Positions 45,848 to 54,314 of a stretch of 64,000 nucleotides of DNA are shown here, one piece after another. The position numbers were made by a program, and so were the translations under genes. The stretch covers positions 62,001-126,000 of the forward strand of contig NZ_ABCQ01000008.1 in assembly GCF_000170855.1 (NCBI RefSeq), in the 5' to 3' direction. How positions within the stretch are numbered: the first letter of the stretch is position 1; every line of letters begins with the position of its first letter. This DNA comes from Moritella sp. PE36 (GTDB taxonomy: Bacteria > Pseudomonadota > Gammaproteobacteria > Enterobacterales > Moritellaceae). The notes beneath the pieces were generated by a model. The model had not been told where the DNA came from. It searched no databases and saw only the letters and a program-made list of their open reading frames with translations.

Positions 45848-46411
45848 ATGAATTTATTAGAAAAAGCGATTTTAGAGCACGGTAAATCAGTTAACAACGT
45901 AGCCCTAGACGCAAGTAGCTTTTTAACAAAGCAAATTGATATTCAAATTTTAGATTGGTGTGCATCGCAATTAGCGATCCACTTTCAAGATGCTAAAATC
46001 GACCGTATCCTCACCATTGAAAGCGGCGGTATTGCTATCTCGACCTTGGTGGCATTAAAACTGAATGTGCCATTAGTGGTGATGAAGAAAAAGCGCAGCA
46101 TGTTAGATCCAGAAAATGTACTCACCACCAATGTGTTCAGCTTTACCAAAAATAGCTCATACGAGTTGAACTGTAATGTTGAACACATTAATGACAATGA
46201 TCGTATCTTGTTTGTTGATGACGTATTGGCACACGGTAATGCGGTTGAAGGTACGCTGGCAATCCTTGAGCAAACTAACGCTGAATTAGTAGGTGTGGGT
46301 ATCTTGTTTGAAAAATCGTTCCAAAGTGGCGCAGCAATGTTAGCAGAAAAAGGCATTGATACCTTGTCACTGGCACGTATCAGTTCACTAGAAAACGGCA
46401 TTCATTTTTAA
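45848..46411 (+). CDS. xpt: Xanthine phosphoribosyltransferase (Bacillus Xpt type)
   Basis: 187 residues. SFLTKQIDIQ, ILTIESGGIAIS, VYSFTK-like VFSFTKN and the PRPP loop ILFVDDVLAHGNA (120-132), FEKSFQSGAAML and LARISSLENG align with B. subtilis Xpt, not with E. coli Gpt. Converts xanthine plus PRPP to XMP. AAGGGA precedes the ATG; same operon as the upstream purine permease behind the riboswitch. Confidence 0.9.
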   Translation: MNLLEKAILEHGKSVNNVALDASSFLTKQIDIQILDWCASQLAIHFQDAKIDRILTIESGGIAISTLVALKLNVPLVVMKKKRSMLDPENVLTTNVFSFTKNSSYELNCNVEHINDNDRILFVDDVLAHGNAVEGTLAILEQTNAELVGVGILFEKSFQSGAAMLAEKGIDTLSLARISSLENGIHF

Positions 46412-46442
46412 TCAAATGGCTGTTAGCTAGTTAAAAGTAATC

Positions 46443-46477
46443 GAAAGGGGAGAAACTATAACTGTTTCGCCCCTTTT
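46443..46477 (+). terminator. Terminator of the permease-xpt operon
   Basis: 13-base arms 46443-46455 and 46463-46475 (AAAGGGG..GAAAC / GTTTC.CCCCTTT, one mismatch), seven-base loop, then TT. Also fits as a stop for the converging Lrp gene. Confidence 0.88.
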
Positions 46478-46524
46478 TAGTTGCTAATGCTTAATCTTTT
46501 TCATTACTCGATAATCAATAAACA

Positions 46525-46989
46525 TTACGCCCGATCGTCTTTCGGAGAGTCCATCACCACATGCGTGGTAATGATGCGGATTTGGGGTATCGCCCCTAAT
46601 TTATTAGAGTGAAAAACTTTATAAGCTTTTAAATTCTTGGTTTCGACACGTAATAGATATTCAGAGGAGCCGGTAATGTTGTGGCACTCTTTCACTTCTT
46701 CCGCCAGCGTGATTTCTCGCTCAAAATGTTGCTGTGCAGCCATGGTGTGTTCACTTAACCCCACTTCCACATAAGCAATAAAGCCATTTCCCATCAGTTC
46801 ACTATCTAGAATAGCGCGGTAGCCTTTGATCACACCACTGGATTCTAATTCCTGCACTCGACGTAAACACGTTGACGGCGATAAATTTATTTTTTCAGCC
46901 AGTTCAGCATTGGAGATCCGCCCGTTGATTTGAAGCTCTTGTAAGATCCTGTCATTAAAAGCATCCTTTTTGATGATTTGTTGTTTCAT
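46525..46989 (-). CDS. Lrp/AsnC-family regulator, copy 2
   Basis: 154 residues. Helix-turn-helix DRILQELQINGRISNAELAE with NLSPSTCLRRVQELESSGVI, then a RAM domain with SSEYLLRVETKNLKAYKVFH. Strongly similar throughout to the Lrp protein at 19194 (for example both end in SPKDDRA/TPKDERT). Divergent from a LysE-type exporter 91 bases away. Presumably activates that exporter in response to an amino acid. Confidence 0.9.
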   Translation of the reverse strand: MKQQIIKKDAFNDRILQELQINGRISNAELAEKINLSPSTCLRRVQELESSGVIKGYRAILDSELMGNGFIAYVEVGLSEHTMAAQQHFEREITLAEEVKECHNITGSSEYLLRVETKNLKAYKVFHSNKLGAIPQIRIITTHVVMDSPKDDRA

Positions 46990-47080
46990 AAGTCCTTTTC
47001 ACTGATCATTTTTAACGATAATCCCACTATAACTGAATTATCATTTAATTAACTAGGGATTACTTAAAGAGATTGATTTT

Positions 47081-47671
47081 ATGAGCGTCGAAATACTAAC
47101 TGCATTTATGGCTTTTGCATTCGTCACCTCGGTCACTCCGGGACCAAACAACTTGATGTTAATGAACTCAGGCGCTAGTTTTGGTATTAGAAAAACCGTG
47201 CCACATGTATTGGGAATCGTCGTAGGATTTATATTTATGCTGCTGTTGGTGGGACTCGGTATTATGCAAATTTTCCAGCGTTTTCCTGTCAGTTATGACA
47301 TATTAAAAGTATCGAGTATTGCTTATTTACTCTATCTCGCCTTTAAGATCGCCACCTCTAATACCACACTGGAACACAATGCCACCAAGACCAAGCCATT
47401 TAGCTTTATACAAGCGGCAATGTTCCAATGGATAAATCCAAAGGCATGGACAATGGCGCTGACTGCATTGAGCATTTATGCCACGTCTAGCGACCTAAAT
47501 ACGGTATTATTTGTCACGCTAATATTCGCTGTTATTAATCTACCGGCCATCAGCCTATGGGTTCTTTTAGGACAAAAAATGCAACGTTTTTTAACCAGCC
47601 GTAAACGCTTAAAAGCCTTTAATGTAACAATGGCAATGCTACTGGTGATGTCACTCTACCCGGTGATTTAG
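47081..47671 (+). CDS. LysE/RhtB-family amino-acid exporter, copy 2
   Basis: 196 residues, six membrane segments, SVTPGPNNLMLMNSGASFGI at 17-36 and FQWINPKAWTMALTALSIYA in the second half. Paralogue of 19748-20335, with the same divergent Lrp partner. Exports an amino acid from the cytoplasm; the different loop sequences suggest a different substrate range. Confidence 0.9.
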   Translation: MSVEILTAFMAFAFVTSVTPGPNNLMLMNSGASFGIRKTVPHVLGIVVGFIFMLLLVGLGIMQIFQRFPVSYDILKVSSIAYLLYLAFKIATSNTTLEHNATKTKPFSFIQAAMFQWINPKAWTMALTALSIYATSSDLNTVLFVTLIFAVINLPAISLWVLLGQKMQRFLTSRKRLKAFNVTMAMLLVMSLYPVI

Positions 47672-47755
47672 AATGCGTTTAATACTCACTAAACGATGCA
47701 GACCATGTATGAAAAAGATCTCTACGCGACTGGTGATGCAACACACCTTGTTGCA

Positions 47756-47953
47756 TCACGTTATCAAGTAATGACATGCTTTGGGAAAGTAAGGATTCAG
47801 CGGTGAGAATAACAAGCCTAAATGCGAACCATTGGATATCTGCTGTGCAGGTAAAGCCATGCTAAAACTGACCGATCGAGGATCTGCAGGCTTTACTTCA
47901 TAAGGTAGGTTGGCTGTAATTTCTTTATCTTCATCTGCGGAATTAAATGACGG
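47756..47953 (-). pseudogene. Unidentified gene fragment without start
   Basis: A 65-codon stop-to-stop frame with protein-like composition (ITANLPYEVKPADPRSVSF, then LPAQQISNGSHLGLLFSPLN) but no initiation signal; its single internal ATG would give a very short product. No family recognised. It occupies most of the gap between the LysE exporter and the LysR gene and may be the remnant of a lost gene. Confidence 0.35.
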
Positions 47954-48026
47954 TTACCTAATACTATCTAATTAAGCAGAACTTTATTAGACTAGAAATT
48001 ACTGCATGGTTAATAGGGAGGCTAGT

Positions 48027-48962
48027 ATGAAAAAGGATTTGTACACGACGTTAGATCTTAACTTATTAAAGGTCTTTCTGATTCTTTCTCAAGAGTTAAA
48101 CATGCGGAAATCATCCGAACGGCTTTTTGTCTCTCAGCCTGCGATTAGCCAGTCATTGACGAAACTGCGTAACCACTTTGATGATGAACTATTTGTGAAA
48201 GTGCCAAAGGGTTTAAAGGCAACTCCATTTTCAGAAACACTAGCCGCATCGATTTCCCCCTATTTAAACGGATTAGCAAACAGCATTAATACTTGCCTTA
48301 AATTCGATCCTGCAACACTCAACACATCGCTTAAAATTGCCCTTTCTCCCATTGTTCTTTCTTGCCTATCAGGATCACTTTATCAAGCATTCAAAGCATC
48401 AGCTCCGCATGCGGTAATCGAATTGGTGAGCTGGTCGCGTTCGACGGTTGAAGAGATACAAAAAGATGAGGTTTACCTTGGCATTAATTACGAAATAGCA
48501 ACGCCCGCAGAAGTTTACAGTAAGAAACTGGCTGATTTATGCGGACAAGTCATCGTTAAAAAAAACCACCCAATAACCAAGACGCTCACCACACCTTACG
48601 ACTACGCGGGTTATGAAATTGCATCCATCATTTCTCCCGGCTGGAATGACAAATTTAGTGTCGCCGCTGACACGATGAAAGCGCATGGCTTGGAATATAA
48701 GGTCGGCTTTCGCTCTGAGTTCATCATGGTGTTACTTGATATTATTCAACATTCAGATATGTACATGCCACACACCAATCTCTTTCCTGTCCATCAACAC
48801 CCCAATTTACGCGCTTTAGACGTTGAGGTTCAAGGTGAAGCCTACCACATTGGTGTTTACACTTACTGCCATGCACGGCATAGAAATAGCGCACTCTTAA
48901 ACTGGTTACATCAACTCATCTCTGGTGTCATTCAACAGCAATTGACCCTGAATAATAAGTAA
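48027..48962 (+). CDS. LysR-family transcriptional regulator
   Basis: 311 residues. Winged helix at 1-65 (LDLNLLKVFLILSQELNMRK, SQPAISQSLTKLRNHFDDEL, FVKVPKGLKATPFSE) and a periplasmic-binding-protein-like effector domain. ATG 48027 has GGGAGG six bases upstream, better than the ATG at 48006. No divergent partner gene remains: the region upstream holds only an unidentified fragment, so the original target may have been lost. Confidence 0.9.
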   Translation: MKKDLYTTLDLNLLKVFLILSQELNMRKSSERLFVSQPAISQSLTKLRNHFDDELFVKVPKGLKATPFSETLAASISPYLNGLANSINTCLKFDPATLNTSLKIALSPIVLSCLSGSLYQAFKASAPHAVIELVSWSRSTVEEIQKDEVYLGINYEIATPAEVYSKKLADLCGQVIVKKNHPITKTLTTPYDYAGYEIASIISPGWNDKFSVAADTMKAHGLEYKVGFRSEFIMVLLDIIQHSDMYMPHTNLFPVHQHPNLRALDVEVQGEAYHIGVYTYCHARHRNSALLNWLHQLISGVIQQQLTLNNK

Positions 48963-49058
48963 CGCTTATCAGCGATATAAGACATAACGCTTAGCTTCAC
49001 AGCGCTCATTAAAATAGTCTTAATAACAGATTATTACATTTAATTATGAGTGTTTCCT

Positions 49059-49571
49059 ATGAATAAGATACTTATTCCGTTACTGCTGATCAGTTCAACA
49101 TCAGTATTTGCTAATACCATCCATATATCACCAGAAATTAAAATTGGCCCCTATGAAAGCTCTGGTATTTCTGGTGCGGGTATGCAACTCGGTTTGACCG
49201 ATACCTTAGGCTTGGATGCCGTCTACGTCTCTTACAGCCATACCTCTGCAGAATTTTTAGGTATCCATAAGGACAGGTTAAAAACATATCGAATAGGTGC
49301 ACAAAAACAGCTGGTTAATAGACCTAAAATGTCATTGCAACTGGAGGCTGGCGTGGTTGAATATACCGGTCAGAAAAGATCGTACTGGGGTTCAGACGTA
49401 CAAACAATGGAAGCGAAAGGAGTGAGTATCTCAGCGTCTTGGGTGATTGCAGTGACTGACAATATCGCGTTCAGAGCCGGGACTGATTTTAACTATATCG
49501 ATCGAGATAAAACATTTCTGCCCTATGATCTAACGGCAACCATTTCCACTGGCGTTGTGGTTAGTTTTTAA
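49059..49571 (+). CDS. Small outer-membrane beta-barrel-like protein
   Basis: 170 residues from ATG 49059 (a GTG at 49050 is possible). Signal peptide MNKILIPLLLISSTSVFA, then alternating strands (LDAVYVSYSHTSAEFLGI, KMSLQLEAGVVEYTG, NIAFRAGTDFNYID) and a terminal STGVVVSF ending in phenylalanine. This looks like an eight-stranded OmpX/OprF-N-type barrel. No family named with confidence. Followed by a 9-bp hairpin. Confidence 0.7.
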   Translation: MNKILIPLLLISSTSVFANTIHISPEIKIGPYESSGISGAGMQLGLTDTLGLDAVYVSYSHTSAEFLGIHKDRLKTYRIGAQKQLVNRPKMSLQLEAGVVEYTGQKRSYWGSDVQTMEAKGVSISASWVIAVTDNIAFRAGTDFNYIDRDKTFLPYDLTATISTGVVVSF

Positions 49572-49586
49572 CTCGTAATTCAAGCA

Positions 49587-49613
49587 TCTGTAGGGACATG
49601 TTCACCCTACAGA
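49587..49613. terminator. Hairpin after the small outer-membrane protein gene
   Basis: TCTGTAGGG pairs perfectly with CCCTACAGA around a 9-base loop, 15 bases after the stop. No T-tract, so termination strength is uncertain. Confidence 0.5.
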
Positions 49614-49640
49614 ATGACATATTAACTCTGACTCAAAACG

Positions 49641-49925
49641 TTATTTAATGATTGAAACGCCGTCAACTACAGCCACAGTACTCGCATCAGTACGTTCTAT
49701 TGTTTTAACCAGCACAGATTGGATCGTTTCATCTTCGCGTGCGTCAGTTTTACTTGCAAACTTTTGCGCTTGTGGCGCTGCGCCTTCTTCTGACGTAAAT
49801 GTCACCACAACTTCAGTCGCGATGTCAGCCGTTGCACCAAAGTACTCGAATGATACAACTGGGTAGCCTTTGAAGCCTCTTTTGGCTAGCTTTTCGATAC
49901 GTTTTTTTGCTTTATCTACATTCAT
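49641..49925 (-). CDS. Conserved hypothetical small protein
   Basis: 94 residues, basic N-terminus (NVDKAKKRIEKLAKRGFKGY) then PVVSFEYFG and alternating beta-type sequence (EVVVTFTSEEGAAPQAQKFA) ending AVVDGVSIIK. No signal peptide or membrane segment. Similar small proteins with the RGFKGYPVVS-type motif occur in gammaproteobacteria, but I know no function for them. Single gene upstream of the chemoreceptor on the same strand. Confidence 0.7.
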   Translation of the reverse strand: MNVDKAKKRIEKLAKRGFKGYPVVSFEYFGATADIATEVVVTFTSEEGAAPQAQKFASKTDAREDETIQSVLVKTIERTDASTVAVVDGVSIIK

Positions 49926-50006
49926 TTATCTGAATCCTAGTGGTCATGAAACCTGAGAGTATATAATACAAGATATCTGGTTATTATCTTAATTATATTT
50001 CAGTAA

Positions 50007-51875
50007 TTAAACCGTATATATCGCTACGCTATCATAAAGTTTAGTGGCTTCGGTATTAAGCACATTAGACTGTTCATTAGCATCAACCGCGTTTTCGGAT
50101 AAAATATCGGATACATTATTAATGTTATTTACATTTTCAGATATCTCGCCTGTTACCGCCGTTTGTTGTTCAACAGCGGTCGCAATTTGCGTCGACATAT
50201 CAGAAATTTTCTGGATAGACACATTAATTTCATTAAACGATTCAGCGACAAGATCGGATTCCGAAACGGTAGAGAGTGCAAGTTTTTCACTTGATTTCAT
50301 CAGTACAGTGGCTTTGCCAACAATGTCTTGAAGTGTTTGAATTGTTTTTTGAATCTCTCCTGTAGAGCGGTGGGTCTTTTGAGAAAGCGTACGAACTTCA
50401 TCAGCGACCACAGCAAAACCACGTCCGGCATCCCCGGCACGAGCAGCTTCGATAGCAGCATTAAGTGCAAGTAGGTTAGTCTGATCGGCAATCGTTTGAA
50501 TAGCGACAAGAATGCTATTGATTTCCAGTACATGCGAATTCAATTCTTCTATAACATTAGATGTCTCTTTAATCTCGCACGAAAGATCACCGATGGACTT
50601 AATCGAACCAGAAATAATGGTCATGCCTTTTTGTGCACTTTCAGAAGATGCTTGCGCTGAACTTGCAGCCTCTTCTGCATTGCGAGCAATCTCTACAGTA
50701 GCGCTTGTCATTTCGTTAACCGCCGTGGCCACCATAGACACTTCAATTTGTTGTTCTTTGATTATGTTACTGTTTTCATGTGATTTTGATTGGCTTATTT
50801 CAGCCATAGATTTAAGCGTAGTCGCTTGATGTTTAACTTCTTCAATTAAAGATCTTTGGCTTTCAGCGACATCATTAAAGGCTTGGCTTAATTCTCCAAT
50901 TTCATCTGCATTACTTGCGTCAAGACGATGCGTAAGATCACCGCCTCCAGCCGCGATCTCTTTTAAAGATGCCGTCACCTTAAGCAATGGATTGAGTGAT
51001 TTTTTAATAAAAAAGAACATAAACAAAGACACAATTAAACTGACAGCCAATGCCGCAAATAATTGCAAGAACGCATTATCTCTAATATCTTGAGTAATAC
51101 TTGCTCTATCAATAACTATAATGGTTCTTAGGTTTGTGCCTTCAATTGGAGCAACATATATGACACTGTCAGTGCCATTTATGTTGTCATTATAAATCTT
51201 AGGCTGCTCATTATTTAAATATTTATTATCTAACGAAATATCGGTTAATTTCTTATTAATAAGCGCTGTATTTACATCCGCAAAAATTTCACCATCATTA
51301 GATACAACAAATATTTTTCCATTTCCAGGAATAAGCGTTTGCGCTAAATTTGAAATTAAAATATCAATTTTAACATCTGCTCCAATCACCATATCAGTGT
51401 TGTAAAATTTCATTGCGCGACTTAAAGATACAACTCGATTTCCTGTTGCCGCAGCAACGGTCGGGGTATCCATAAAAATAGCATCCATCGAGGCATTTTT
51501 ATACCAGCCCCATTTTCTCGGATCGTCATTTCCCTCTGGAAGTTCTACATCATCAGCATTCTTTTGATTGCCATCAGGATAAGCGAAAAAAACGTTTTCA
51601 AAGCGGCCCGCATTTTTAATTATTTTTAACGTACTTCGAACCATCATTAAAGGCGTGTTTGCAGGCATACTATTCAAGGTATCTGATTTAGAACTTAACC
51701 AATCAGTTAAAGATTTATTGTATGAGTTTGCAGTACTTTCTATTCTTGATAAAGTCTCATTTTCAATTCTATGTTTAGCAGAAAAATAGCCAGTTGCTCC
51801 AACGGCTCCAGCACCAATAAAAACAGCAATCGATGCGGTTAATACCAATCGAGCCTTCAATGTTATTTTTTTCAT
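50007..51875 (-). CDS. Methyl-accepting chemotaxis protein (Cache-type sensor)
   Basis: 622 residues from ATG 51875 (13 more if ATG 51914 is used). Membrane helix [20 protein letters not shown], periplasmic sensor about 40-265 of dCache type with [14 protein letters not shown], second helix [24 protein letters not shown] with [20 protein letters not shown], and the signalling tip [18 protein letters not shown]. The YxxxxRxWY amino-acid motif of the other chemoreceptor in the window is not conserved here (tryptophan replaces arginine), so the ligand is probably not a plain amino acid. Confidence 0.9.
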   Translation of the reverse strand: MKKITLKARLVLTASIAVFIGAGAVGATGYFSAKHRIENETLSRIESTANSYNKSLTDWLSSKSDTLNSMPANTPLMMVRSTLKIIKNAGRFENVFFAYPDGNQKNADDVELPEGNDDPRKWGWYKNASMDAIFMDTPTVAAATGNRVVSLSRAMKFYNTDMVIGADVKIDILISNLAQTLIPGNGKIFVVSNDGEIFADVNTALINKKLTDISLDNKYLNNEQPKIYNDNINGTDSVIYVAPIEGTNLRTIIVIDRASITQDIRDNAFLQLFAALAVSLIVSLFMFFFIKKSLNPLLKVTASLKEIAAGGGDLTHRLDASNADEIGELSQAFNDVAESQRSLIEEVKHQATTLKSMAEISQSKSHENSNIIKEQQIEVSMVATAVNEMTSATVEIARNAEEAASSAQASSESAQKGMTIISGSIKSIGDLSCEIKETSNVIEELNSHVLEINSILVAIQTIADQTNLLALNAAIEAARAGDAGRGFAVVADEVRTLSQKTHRSTGEIQKTIQTLQDIVGKATVLMKSSEKLALSTVSESDLVAESFNEINVSIQKISDMSTQIATAVEQQTAVTGEISENVNNINNVSDILSENAVDANEQSNVLNTEATKLYDSVAIYTV

Positions 51876-52152
51876 TTTACGTTCCAAATCATCAGGCAAA
51901 AAGGAATGCCACATCTGATATTAATTAACAGTCATCATGCGTCTATAATTGTCGCGTGTATAAACATGATGCTCAGAACGAAAATATTACCTTAGATTTA
52001 TTTTATGTAACGAAAACTAGTGGTTAGTTGTGACTGCCACCTAACAATGTAGGGCTCTTTTCTTTCATTTCATAATTAAAACGAAAGTTGTATGGGTAAT
52101 AATAACGCCCGGCAATAATTTAAAAGCACAATAATGCACCGGTCAGCCGTCT
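51876..52152. other. Intergenic region, no gene seen
   Basis: AT-rich spacer upstream of the second chemoreceptor; expected to hold its promoter. Apart from the tandem repeats at 52153-52221 and the hairpin at 52251, nothing recognisable in 51876-52294. Confidence 0.45.
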
Positions 52153-52221
52153 ATTGGTTATATATAAGGGTTGTTATTGGTTATACCGAAGGGTTGTTAT
52201 TGGTTATACCGAAGGGTTTTA
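52153..52221 (+). repeat. Three tandem copies of a 23-base repeat
   Basis: Units start at 52153, 52176 and 52199 (ATTGGTTATACCGAAGGG plus TTGTT). The second and third are almost identical; the first has TATATAAGGG in place of TATACCGAAGGG-type sequence. Copies abut with no spacer. Confidence 0.8.
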
Positions 52222-52250
52222 ATTAATCATGCAGAAATATTTTCTGGGTT

Positions 52251-52282
52251 AATACTGCCGATATAAGCATATCGGCAGTATT
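52251..52282 (-). terminator. Strong hairpin after selO
   Basis: AATACTGCCGATAT and ATATCGGCAGTATT are perfect 14-bp arms around AAGC, 13 bases past the selO stop. No long U-tract, but stem strength and position suggest the end of the ABC-msrB-selO transcript. Confidence 0.65.
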
Positions 52283-52294
52283 CATTTAGAGTGA

Positions 52295-53857
52295 CTAAGA
52301 CGAACAGCTCAGTACCATCTTGCGTCCCCACTCGGGCGGTAATGCAGCGAGCGTTTCAAACTCAGGGTGTTCGGAAAATGGATTGGTTAATACTTCAAGT
52401 AACTCATTCACCAGGCTATAGTCATAGTCTGTTGCTTGCGTGATCGCTTGCTGCGCTAAGTAATTGCGTAAAATATACTTAGGGTTAACTTGATTCATGC
52501 GTACTTTACGCACCTCATCTACGCTCGATTCTAAGACTAAACGTTGCTGATATTTAACTGCCCAGCCATCAAATGCCTCTCGGTCGATAAACTGATCGCG
52601 AATAGCGCTATTCTTTTCATTATTAGTACTATTTTCAGCATCCTCTGCGCTATCAAAATCACTTAATGAACGGAAGAAATAGGTATAGTCCACTGCGCTA
52701 CCTGCCAATATTTCCAGCAAGTTTTTAATCAACTCACCATCCGTATCCTGCACTTGTTGTAAACCGAGTTTACCACGCATCAACTCACGAAATTTCGCTA
52801 AGAAGATATCATCATAAGTTTGCAGTACTGTATTTAACGGCTCGACATCCATGAACGGCGTCAACGCACGACCTAACGCCATTAAGTTCCAGTAACCCAC
52901 TTGTGGTTGCTGATTAAAGGCATAACGTCCCGAATAATCGGTGTGGTTACAAACATAAGCCGGATCGAAGTTATCCTGAAACGCAAACGGGCCATAATCA
53001 AAGGTTTGACCTAAGATCGACATGTTATCGGTATTCATTACCCCGTGAACAAAACCAACCGCTTGCCAATGTGCCATTAACTCCGCGGTAGTGGTCATCA
53101 CTTGCTTATAAAACGCCAAGTAAGGTACTTCTGCGGTTAAGACATCAGGGAAATGCTTGGTCAGAGTATAATCCAGCATCAGCTTTAAATCGTCTAACTG
53201 CTGAGTATAATAAAAGTGTTCGAAGTGGCCAAAACGCACATGCGATTCAGCAACACGTACCACCATGGCCGCTTGTTCAACCTGTTCACGCATCACCGCA
53301 TCGCTACCAACAACCACACTTAATGCTTGTGTTGTTGGAATACCTAAGCCTTGCATTGCCGCACTGCATAAATACTCACGAATGCTTGAACGTAATACCG
53401 CGCGACCATCACCTTGACGGCTATAAGGCGTTTTGCCTGCACCTTTTAAATGCAGATCCCAAGTCGTGTTCTTACTACTATTACTATTACTACCATCACC
53501 ACTAGCATCATTACCTTTAACTTGTGCTAACAATAAACCACGACCGTCACCGAGATCAGGGTTGTAGTGACCAAACTGATGACCGGTATACTTCATTGCC
53601 AGTGGGTCGAACCCACTTGGTAGATAGTTACCAGAGCATAGCTGCAATAACGCATCGCTATCAGCGACAACATTATCTAAACCTAACAAGGCTAATACTT
53701 GCGGGTTTAGACTGACCATTTTCGGGTCGCTGATACCATCAGGCATTTGCTTGTTATAAAAATGCGCGGGTAACGTCGCATAGTGATTATCACACTTAAG
53801 TGAATCGATACCTGCTAGTTTATAATTACTAGAGTCTGGTTTATTAATGATGCTCAC
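52295..53857 (-). CDS. selO: SelO/YdiU protein adenylyltransferase (pseudokinase fold)
   Basis: 520 residues. Motifs LHLKGAGKTPYSRQGDGRAV, LRSSIREYLCSAAMQGLGIP, VHGVMNTDNMSILGQTFDYG and the terminal CSS (cysteine where eukaryotic SelO has selenocysteine) are present. SelO transfers AMP from ATP to redox proteins. Starts at GTG 53857, three bases after the msrB stop, with AGAGA upstream. Longer than E. coli YdiU (about 478) owing to two polar insertions, near residues 115-131 (NDASGDGSNSNSSKN) and in EDAENSTNNEKNS; the first is encoded by ACT/ATT-like triplet repeats. Confidence 0.93.
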   Translation of the reverse strand: MSIINKPDSSNYKLAGIDSLKCDNHYATLPAHFYNKQMPDGISDPKMVSLNPQVLALLGLDNVVADSDALLQLCSGNYLPSGFDPLAMKYTGHQFGHYNPDLGDGRGLLLAQVKGNDASGDGSNSNSSKNTTWDLHLKGAGKTPYSRQGDGRAVLRSSIREYLCSAAMQGLGIPTTQALSVVVGSDAVMREQVEQAAMVVRVAESHVRFGHFEHFYYTQQLDDLKLMLDYTLTKHFPDVLTAEVPYLAFYKQVMTTTAELMAHWQAVGFVHGVMNTDNMSILGQTFDYGPFAFQDNFDPAYVCNHTDYSGRYAFNQQPQVGYWNLMALGRALTPFMDVEPLNTVLQTYDDIFLAKFRELMRGKLGLQQVQDTDGELIKNLLEILAGSAVDYTYFFRSLSDFDSAEDAENSTNNEKNSAIRDQFIDREAFDGWAVKYQQRLVLESSVDEVRKVRMNQVNPKYILRNYLAQQAITQATDYDYSLVNELLEVLTNPFSEHPEFETLAALPPEWGRKMVLSCSS

Positions 53858-53860
53858 GAA

Positions 53861-54295
53861 TTATCTCTTTTGTCCTTGGCTAAAGCCCATCGATATCGAG
53901 TTGATACAAAAACGTTGACCTGTCTCTGTAGGACCATCCGGGAATACATGGCCTAAATGCGAGTCACAGTTACTGCACGTCACTTCAATGCGTTGCATGG
54001 CTAAACTGCTGTCTTCGGTATACACCACTGCGCCTGATTTGATCTCTTTATCAAAGCTTGGCCAACCGCAGCCCGAATTGAACTTGCTATCGCTAGTAAA
54101 TAACTCACTACCACAGCATTTACAGTGGTATACGCCCACTGTCTCATTGTTTAACAGCGTCCCCGTGTAAGCATGCTCTGTGCCTTTTTTACGGCACACG
54201 TGAAACTCTTCATCCGTTAACTCGGCTTGCCACTCGGCGTCTGTTTTCGTCACCTTAATAGTGCTTTTATCTGTGTTCTTCATATCTTTATTCAT
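53861..54295 (-). CDS. msrB: Methionine-R-sulfoxide reductase
   Basis: 144 residues from ATG 54295. Zinc cysteines C58/C61 (HCKCCG) and C107/C110 (CSNCDSHLGHVF), conserved SGCGWPSF with C76, and catalytic C130 in RFCINSIS. Reduces methionine-R-sulfoxide in oxidised proteins. The frame is open further upstream into the preceding ABC gene, but those residues are not MsrB-like. Sits between the ABC exporter (19 bases) and selO (3 bases), an arrangement that links repair and redox-dependent AMPylation. Confidence 0.93.
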   Translation of the reverse strand: MNKDMKNTDKSTIKVTKTDAEWQAELTDEEFHVCRKKGTEHAYTGTLLNNETVGVYHCKCCGSELFTSDSKFNSGCGWPSFDKEIKSGAVVYTEDSSLAMQRIEVTCSNCDSHLGHVFPDGPTETGQRFCINSISMGFSQGQKR

Positions 54296-54314
54296 ACTCT
54301 TGTTATCCTCACGG

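Noticed and set aside
52153-52221. CRISPR-like array
   Set aside because: Repeats are contiguous with no spacers and no cas genes are nearby.
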